Source of the DNA: CAZFVY01 sp964522665
GTDB taxonomy: Bacteria; Verrucomicrobiota; Verrucomicrobiia; Limisphaerales; CAZFVY01
Assembly: GCA_964522665.1 (NCBI GenBank)
Contig: CAZFVY010000091.1
Coordinates: forward strand, 1-30,176
Length of the DNA: 30,176 bases
Direction of reading: 5' to 3'
The notes under the pieces were generated by a model, which was given only the letters and a program-made list of their open reading frames with translations, was not told the DNA's origin and searched no databases. Made by a program: the position numbers and the translations under genes. This document shows, piece after piece, positions 25,501-30,176 of this stretch; position 1 is the stretch's first letter, and every line of letters begins with the position of its first letter.

Positions 25501-25623
25501 GTCTTCCTCCAGCGGCGTCTTGAACCCGAGCATCCGGCAGAGATCATCGAAGTGAGACTGGTAGGCGGCGGACTCCTTCGCGCTCACCTTAGCCCACTTT
25601 GTTTTGAATTCCGTTGGGGTCAT
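22537..25623 (-). CDS. MmeI-type (type IIL) fused restriction endonuclease and DNA methyltransferase
   Basis: The 1028-residue enzyme carries nuclease, methyltransferase and target recognition in one chain. The N-terminal PD-(D/E)xK domain has FADVWKKGCFAWEYKGKERN (Asp78, Glu88, Lys90) and AYRQLLRYR. A helical linker holds RFLNRIVFCFFAEDTGLLPK (218-237) and GTLFERAL. The gamma-class methyltransferase has GAHYT (332-336), SAM motif I DPACGSGNF (395-403) and catalytic NPPF (531-534). A target-recognition region (about 640-880) and a C-terminal tail complete it. The ATG at 25623 has GGGGGA 7 bases upstream. MmeI-type enzymes methylate one strand at N6-adenine and cut about 20 bases away. All catalytic motifs look intact. 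A stand-alone methyltransferase role is the alternative. Confidence 0.93.
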   Translation of the reverse strand: MTPTEFKTKWAKVSAKESAAYQSHFDDLCRMLGFKTPLEEDPKGESFCFQKRVVKDEELFGLQEEGGAETTSERGFADVWKKGCFAWEYKGKERNLDEAYRQLLRYRESLLNPPLLVVCDFDRFIVRTNFNGAVQETHEFGNAQVDRPENLRLLRALFENPEFLRPQLTTAQVTERLARQIAEVAKSLQKRESRELTDAKTRAEMNFAQRKNLRIARFLNRIVFCFFAEDTGLLPKKLFTELLRAGLDDLRHLAETLEALFKVMATGGAFGKDKIRHFNGHLFEDSSVFELTEDELRTLAEAGEADWQFIQPSIMGTLFERALEPEQRAQLGAHYTGEADIKTLVEPVLMAPLRREWSALKGELAAAYARGKGTAAQRGALSAFQKKLGATTVLDPACGSGNFLYVSLQLLLDLEKEVVAWAAQLGFRLAPQVTVQQLRAIEVNPYAFELAQVSVQIGFLQWRRDNGFDNDRSPVLQNLDGFLNEDALLVPHFRSKAKTLRDAQAGEHRRDDALKFYSEREWPACDVIVSNPPFLGGKILRRELGDSNVAALFEIYRKRVRPEADLCCYWFEKARRQIERKMCGRAGLLATQGIRGGANRHTLQRIKESGGIFFAESDRPWILAGANVHVSMVGFDDGTETRRALDGKPVEIINANLSATADITAACQLAENLGLAYMGDTKGGGFDLGEPEVLEMLNEPNPHGRPNSDVIVPWANGLDVTRRSRGMWILDFGTDRNERDASAYESPFARIKRLVLPFRVKNKRDAYRNRWWRHVEARPGMLSALNPLSRFLVTTTVSKHRVFAWLYPPTLPDHQLVAFARSDDYTFGLLHSRVHEVWALKQGTRLETRPRYTPTTCFETFGFPDPETVQNTAIAAAAKELNDLRERWLNPPEWTETRTLEFPGSVDGPWARYVDPKTVDATTGVGVVRYPRLEPRDADAAAKLKKRTLTNLYNERPAWLDFAHKKLDAAVAAAYGWPPDLSDDEILRRLLELNLARAAEEAKASGGNAIAMFDKPRPSRAKRDDELI

Positions 25624-25833
25624 GATCCGTTCCCCCTTGGACGCGCCGGGGTTTGCGAGCCTTATAGAGGCCGGGGCGCGACGACACAAGCGGAACGTTT
25701 TCGCACACCAGCGGCGGGGCGCAACTTCGGGTAAGGCGCCTGACAAATAGCCCGTCATTCGCGGCAAGTAATTCTTGGGACACGCGAGGCGCGAGTCCGT
25801 CAATACCGGCCTGACAAAACCGCGCTGACTTGG

Positions 25834-26763
25834 TTGACTGGTTCTGTGCCCGCTTCGCGAATCGATCCAAGACCGACCGGCCAATTCAAGGTCGTCGGCA
25901 TCGGAGAACTCCTGTGGGACTTGCTGCCCAGCGGCCGGCAGTTGGGCGGCGCGCCGGCGAATTTTGCCTATCACGCCCGGACGCTGGGGACCGACGCGCG
26001 ACCGATTTCGCGGGTCGGGCGCGACGAACTCGGCCGTGAGCTGCTCGACCGCCTTGAGACGCTCGGCTTGCCTCGCGATGCCATCGAGCTAGACCCCACC
26101 GCGCCCACCGGAACCGTTACGGTGCAAGTGGGCGCCGATGGCCAACCGCAGTACGTCATCCACGAAAACGTGGCCTGGGACGCGCTTCGGGGCGAAGCGC
26201 CCGCGCGTCGCGCCGTGGCGGAGGCCGATGCGGTCTGCTTCGGCTCGTTGGCCCAACGGAGCGAACCTTCGCGCTCGACCATCCGCTCGCTCGTCGCTTC
26301 GACGCCTCCCACGGCGCTGCGCATCTTCGACGTGAATCTGCGCCAACATTATTTTTCCCGTGACGTAATCGATGATTCCCTCCGCCTGGCGAACGTCCTT
26401 AAGGTGAACGACACGGAATTGCCGCGATTGGCGGAGCTGTTCCAACTCACCGGCAACCCGCGTGACCAAATCGCCGCGCTGGCCACCCGATACAGCTTGC
26501 GGTTGGTGGCCTACACGCGTGGCGCCGCCGGCAGTCTCCTCTACGCCGATGGACAATGGTCCGATCATCCAGGAGTCTCGACTCAAGTGGTGGATACCGT
26601 TGGCGCGGGCGATTCGTTTACCGCGGCGATGACGCTCGGGCTGCTCGCCGGCTGGGGCCTTGACCACGTGAACGAACAGGCCAATCGCGTCGCCGCGTAC
26701 GTTTGTTCTTGCGCGGGGGGCACGCCCCCGTTGCCCGCGGAACTACGGGCCGCCTTTGGTTAA
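25834..26763 (+). CDS. PfkB-family sugar kinase, probably fructokinase
   Basis: The 309-residue protein has the ribokinase-fold signatures. The N-terminal strand is VVGIGELLWDLLPSG, followed by the sugar-binding loop QLGGAPANFAYHARTLG (37-53), RVGRDELGRELLDRLETLGL and VNDTELPRLAELF. The PfkB second signature is VDTVGAGDSFTAAMTLGLL with the catalytic base Asp260 in GAGD. GGAPANFAYH is typical of fructokinases, so phosphorylation of fructose by ATP is the likely reaction; other hexoses are possible. The open frame begins with TTG (25834) and a GTG at 25846 is an alternative; neither has a clear ribosome-binding site, and the conserved domain begins near residue 18. It is convergent with the next gene with a 23-bp gap. 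Confidence 0.88.
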   Translation: MTGSVPASRIDPRPTGQFKVVGIGELLWDLLPSGRQLGGAPANFAYHARTLGTDARPISRVGRDELGRELLDRLETLGLPRDAIELDPTAPTGTVTVQVGADGQPQYVIHENVAWDALRGEAPARRAVAEADAVCFGSLAQRSEPSRSTIRSLVASTPPTALRIFDVNLRQHYFSRDVIDDSLRLANVLKVNDTELPRLAELFQLTGNPRDQIAALATRYSLRLVAYTRGAAGSLLYADGQWSDHPGVSTQVVDTVGAGDSFTAAMTLGLLAGWGLDHVNEQANRVAAYVCSCAGGTPPLPAELRAAFG

Positions 26764-26786
26764 CGCTCCGCGAATGGCGCCACGGA

Positions 26787-28778
26787 TTACTCTTTTGGTC
26801 GCAAGCGGGCCGTTTCCGGGTGGAGCTGGAGAAATCCGTTGACGCGCGAGATTCCAAGCTCGGCGTCGAGTTGCGCCTCCAACGGGTCCGGGCCGGATAG
26901 GTTCAACTGCCGGCGAACCTCACGGCGCAACCACCAGAAGCCGGAGTTCCAACTGTAAAGATGGTGCGCGTGCGGCCGGCCTTTCACGGTGTCGAGCGAC
27001 TCGTGAAAGGCGGGCATGTAGGCGAGTTCCTTGCCGAGCCGCCAAAGCAGATGCTCGTCCACCCATTTTGCATCCATGCCGTGGATCAATCCGTCCAGAT
27101 AGTTCGCGCCGTCATTCAGGAACCACGAGCCGCCAAAAACGTACGCGCCGCTGTGGCCGGGCAGCAGGCTGCCGTCCGGATTGGAAATCACCCGCATCCC
27201 GAATGGGCTCTGGATGCGAACCGAAGTTTCGAGGTGGCGACGGACCAGATCGTCGGGCAGCAGCCGCCGGCCAAACACGGCGAACGTCAGGACTTCGCCG
27301 TAAAGTGAATCCTGCCCCACGTGGTCCTGCTGTTTGAGACTGGTGGCGAAGTAACCGCCCGCCTCGTTGAACATTCGGCGGTAGCCGGCGATCACCCGTT
27401 CGATTTCCGCGTCGGTCACCGGAAACCCCAGTTCCTGGGCCGCCAGGAGCGCGCCGCAATGAAAACCCTGGTCCGAGGAGGGCGCGTCATCGTCGTCGTA
27501 AGGAAGCTGATCGTGATACGTCTTCATGATCGGCTTGTCGGGGAACAACCGCGGAGGAATGTACAGTCCGTCGTGTTCATGCTCGCGGATGAAACGGTAA
27601 GCCCGGCCGACCGTGCGCGGGTCCAATTCGCCGCCCGCGCGTTTTACGATGGCCGACCAGATCAGATAATACTGCGCGTTGTCCTCATAATTAACGCGTT
27701 CGAAGAAAACCGCGTCGTGCGCCTGCGCGTCGTAGCGCGGGTCGTCCAGGCCGCGGCTGGTCCAGAATCCATCGCTGACCCATTGTTTCCAGCCGTAGCC
27801 CACGCCGGAAATGAAGAGGTAGTCGCTCTCGGGCCGAAGCAGGTTTCGCCGCAGCAACAAATACGACGTGTTGCGCAGGATGGCTTCCAGACCCGAATGA
27901 TTGAATCCAAGCGCGTTGGCCAACGCCAAGTGCGCAGCCAGCTGCACATCGTAAAGCGAGCGCGCGGGTGAGGCGAAGATCCAAGTTTTCCAGATTTGCG
28001 TCTGGCCGGCCTCGATGTGTTGCCAGCCGTCAAACGTGGCCCGGTAAACGCTGGTGGCGTCCACCGCGCGCGGGATCGAGATGACGCGCCGGGCGCTGCC
28101 ATCGCCGTTGGCGAGCGAGAAGGTCCGCGCCTCAAGATCGAACCTAAAGTAACAGCGGTTCTCCCACCGGCCGGGCGATTCACCGACGAGTCCATAGACG
28201 CGGTCGCCAGTCCGGCAGCCGAGGAACGGAAAGGTTTGGTACGAACCACCGCCGAACTCCGGTCCGGCGCCGGTCGGCGTGTAGCTCTTCGTCGCCGCCT
28301 CCTTGCCGATAAACGAGTAGAAGTCGCCTTTCGCCGCCACCGACCAGCCGAGGTCCAGGTAGTACCGTTGATCCGCCATCGCGGTCACCGTAACGGCGCG
28401 CTCGATCAGGTCAGGCGCCACGCTGCGAAACGTTTCCGAAATCGTGAGGCTATTGGTCGTGGCGCCGCCCAACGAGAGACGTCCGGCGTCCCATTTGGCC
28501 TCCGCGAACTTCACCGCCACCCGCCCCGCCGGTTGGACGAGCAGTAAGTCAGCATCCGGGGAGAGGCCCTCAAAAACCGCTCGATCACCATCCAAGATGC
28601 GCGCCGACCAATCAGACGTCGAGCGATACTCGACGAACCGCAGCGTTCCGGCGGGCGTCTGCATCGAGCCGGCGCCGGGGGCGTCGTTCACCGCGGCGTC
28701 GCCATCGGCGCCGCGACAAAAAGAAGCCGCGAGCGCGGCGATCGCCGCCACCAGAGTCAAACTTGCCTGACGAATCAT
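26787..28778 (-). CDS. Secreted protein of unknown family, likely (alpha/alpha)-toroid
   Basis: The ATG at 28778 has AAAGG 5 bases upstream and starts a signal peptide (RQASLTLVAAIAALAASFCRG); an ATG at 28820 in the same frame would bury the signal. The 663-residue product has an N-terminal beta-rich half (to about 270), with LIERAVTVTAMADQRYYLDL and GGSYQTFPFLGC. A C-terminal helical half follows, rich in aromatic and acidic residues: YLFISGVGYGWKQWVSDGFW, YYLIWSAIVKRAG, DQLPYDDDDAPSSDQGFHCG, GGSWFLNDGANYLDGLIHGM and SWNSGFWWLRREV. This layout resembles six-hairpin glycosidases or lyases, which place acidic residues such as those in DDDDAPSSDQ in the cleft. I cannot name a family. A polysaccharide substrate is inference. 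Confidence 0.7.
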   Translation of the reverse strand: MIRQASLTLVAAIAALAASFCRGADGDAAVNDAPGAGSMQTPAGTLRFVEYRSTSDWSARILDGDRAVFEGLSPDADLLLVQPAGRVAVKFAEAKWDAGRLSLGGATTNSLTISETFRSVAPDLIERAVTVTAMADQRYYLDLGWSVAAKGDFYSFIGKEAATKSYTPTGAGPEFGGGSYQTFPFLGCRTGDRVYGLVGESPGRWENRCYFRFDLEARTFSLANGDGSARRVISIPRAVDATSVYRATFDGWQHIEAGQTQIWKTWIFASPARSLYDVQLAAHLALANALGFNHSGLEAILRNTSYLLLRRNLLRPESDYLFISGVGYGWKQWVSDGFWTSRGLDDPRYDAQAHDAVFFERVNYEDNAQYYLIWSAIVKRAGGELDPRTVGRAYRFIREHEHDGLYIPPRLFPDKPIMKTYHDQLPYDDDDAPSSDQGFHCGALLAAQELGFPVTDAEIERVIAGYRRMFNEAGGYFATSLKQQDHVGQDSLYGEVLTFAVFGRRLLPDDLVRRHLETSVRIQSPFGMRVISNPDGSLLPGHSGAYVFGGSWFLNDGANYLDGLIHGMDAKWVDEHLLWRLGKELAYMPAFHESLDTVKGRPHAHHLYSWNSGFWWLRREVRRQLNLSGPDPLEAQLDAELGISRVNGFLQLHPETARLRPKE

Positions 28779-29005
28779 CCATGCCTTTCGGCGATCATCG
28801 GATCGGTGACAATTCTTCATAATTCGCGAAGACCCGGCTCGTGCAAGCGGCGCTCCGGTTTTTCTGCCGATCCTCCGTGCGCATCAAGCGCTAAATGCAT
28901 CCTACTTGACGCTCGCAAGATTTGACATGGCGCGGCTTGCCCGGCTAAAACTGCCTCGCTCCGAACGAGAATCTAGGCAAACAGAACATTTACCCACTGA
29001 TCACC
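28779..29005. other. Divergent intergenic region between the toroid protein and the serine hydrolase
   Basis: The 227 bp must hold promoters for both genes. I see no strong -35/-10 pair and no clear operator. Confidence 0.35.
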
Positions 29006-30127
29006 ATGACAACCCGCCTTCCCATGAGATCTTCAAAACTCACGCCGTGGCTTACCGCCATTCTGTTTGCCGCCGCCACGAGGATGTTTGCGGCGCAGCC
29101 ACTGCCGCGCAGCGCCCCCGAAGCGCAGGGCGTTTCGTCGGCGCAAATCAGGGCGTACATCGAGGCCGCGGATCAGAAGGTCAACACCATGCACAGCTTC
29201 ATGCTCGTGCGCCACGGCTACGTTGTCGCGGAAGGCTGGTGGAAACCGGAGGCGGCGGACAAACCGCACGTCATGCATTCCTTGAGCAAAAGCTTCAACT
29301 CGACCGCCGTGGGCCTGGCCGTCGCCGAGGGGAAACTGAGCATCGACGATCCGGTCCTAAAGTTTTTCCCGGAGTACGCGCCCGACGCGCCGTCCGACAA
29401 ACTCAAGGCGATGCGGGTCCGCGACCTCTTGACAATGAATTCCGGGCACGAAGTCGAGGTCAAGTTCACGACGAACGCCCCGTGGGCGCAGTCTTTTCTG
29501 GCGCATCCGGTGCCGCACAAGCCGGGGGCTCATTTTCAGTACAACACGCCGGGCAGTTACATGCTTTCCGCGATTGTCCAGAAAGTGACCGGGCAAACAG
29601 AACTTGAGTATTTGCGTCCGCGCCTGTTCGAGCCGTTGGGGATCGAGAATCCAGAGTGGGGTTCGAGTCCGCAAGGGGTCACCTTCGGCGGCTGGGGCCT
29701 TAAGATTCGGACTGAGGACGTCGCCAAGTTCGGGCAGCTTTACTTGCAGAAAGGTAAATGGAATGGGAAACAGCTCGTGCCGGTCGCCTGGGTCGAGCAG
29801 GCGACCTCCAAGCAGGTCTCCAACGGGAGCGATCCGACCAAGGATTGGGACCAGGGCTACGGATTCCAGTTCTGGCTCTGCCGCCACGGGGCGTTTCGCG
29901 GCGACGGCGCGAACGGCCAGTTCTGCGTGGTCCTCCCCGAAGAGGACGCCGTGATCGCGATCACCGCCGAAACGCGCGACATGCAGGGAGAACTGAACGT
30001 CGTGTGGGACTACCTCCTGCCGGCCTTTCACCCGAAGCGTTTGCCCGCCGACAAGCCGGCGCAGGCCAAGCTCAAGGAAACCCTCGCCAATCTGGCCGTT
30101 CATCCGCCCGCCTCCGCGGCGCGCTAG
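29006..30127 (+). CDS. Secreted serine hydrolase, beta-lactamase/class C fold
   Basis: The 373-residue protein has an N-terminal signal peptide (LTPWLTAILFAAATRMFAA, cleavage near residue 30). The penicillin-recognising-enzyme motifs are SLSK (nucleophile Ser92, base Lys95) and FQYNTPGSYML (Tyr179) in place of the usual YxN. Domain landmarks are VRDLLTMNSGHEVE, PLGIENPEWGSSPQGVTFGG and WGLKIRTEDVAKFGQLYLQK, and GDGANGQFCVVLPEED stands where KTG or HxG sits. The family includes esterases, amidases, D-aminopeptidases and nylon-oligomer hydrolases; true beta-lactamase activity is unlikely with this third motif. The ATG at 29006 lacks a good ribosome-binding site; the in-frame ATG at 29024 would also leave a signal peptide. 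The natural substrate is unknown. Confidence 0.9.
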   Translation: MTTRLPMRSSKLTPWLTAILFAAATRMFAAQPLPRSAPEAQGVSSAQIRAYIEAADQKVNTMHSFMLVRHGYVVAEGWWKPEAADKPHVMHSLSKSFNSTAVGLAVAEGKLSIDDPVLKFFPEYAPDAPSDKLKAMRVRDLLTMNSGHEVEVKFTTNAPWAQSFLAHPVPHKPGAHFQYNTPGSYMLSAIVQKVTGQTELEYLRPRLFEPLGIENPEWGSSPQGVTFGGWGLKIRTEDVAKFGQLYLQKGKWNGKQLVPVAWVEQATSKQVSNGSDPTKDWDQGYGFQFWLCRHGAFRGDGANGQFCVVLPEEDAVIAITAETRDMQGELNVVWDYLLPAFHPKRLPADKPAQAKLKETLANLAVHPPASAAR

Positions 30128-30176
30128 TGTAGTGTTCAGTAAATAAGGGGTCATAACTGGGCTGCTCCGGCCTGCG

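Noticed and set aside
30128..30176. Short AT-rich stretch after the serine hydrolase that might begin a mobile element
   Set aside because: Only 49 bases are visible; no inverted repeat partner or transposase can be seen.

Overview
The window is about 30 kb of high-GC bacterial DNA. It looks like a Verrucomicrobiota chromosome, probably of the Pedosphaera/Limisphaera kind. This is an inference from tandem secreted CotH-family proteins, several large secreted proteins of no recognised family, a LemA-TPM-TPM operon, a membrane-anchored HEAT-repeat protein and wide intergenic gaps. No rRNA, tRNA or taxonomic marker gene confirms it.

Region 1 (1-2300) is a restriction-modification (R-M) locus cut by the window edge. 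It holds the C-terminal part of an adenine-N6 DNA methyltransferase (+), facing an AccI-like restriction endonuclease (-) preceded by a small HTH controller gene that overlaps it by 4 bases. The endonuclease frame carries an in-frame amber codon, after which the same frame stays open for 64 more codons and meets the methyltransferase end. Region 2 (2578-6758) is a tandem pair of secreted CotH-kinase-like proteins whose 5' leaders are also alike. Region 3 (6996-8840) is a LemA-TPM-TPM operon. Region 4 (8925-10796) is a large secreted protein of unknown family.

Region 5 (11239-13180) is a complete hipBA toxin-antitoxin operon, very like the E. coli one, with a perfect 12-bp-arm palindrome overlapping its promoter. 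Behind it lies a decayed C-terminal remnant of a type I restriction specificity gene (hsdS). Region 6 (13402-20077) is a cusCBA-type heavy-metal RND efflux operon. Its adaptor CusB has one N-terminal and three C-terminal metal-binding (HMBD) modules. Region 7 (20599-22494) has a small two-repeat helical protein with a possible sigma-54 promoter and a HEAT-repeat protein.

Region 8 (22537-25623) is a full-length MmeI-type (type IIL) fused restriction-modification enzyme. Region 9 (25834-30127) has a PfkB sugar kinase, a secreted probable (alpha/alpha)-toroid protein and a secreted beta-lactamase-fold serine hydrolase.

The window mixes DNA defence and stress modules (two R-M systems, an hsdS relic, hipBA) with metal efflux and secreted proteins. 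I see no CRISPR array, tRNA, rRNA, complete insertion sequence or phage structural gene. No wholly new multi-gene system is evident. The strongest leads are the amber-split endonuclease, the multi-HMBD CusB, the CotH duplication, and the promoter and operator structures at hipBA and the C gene.
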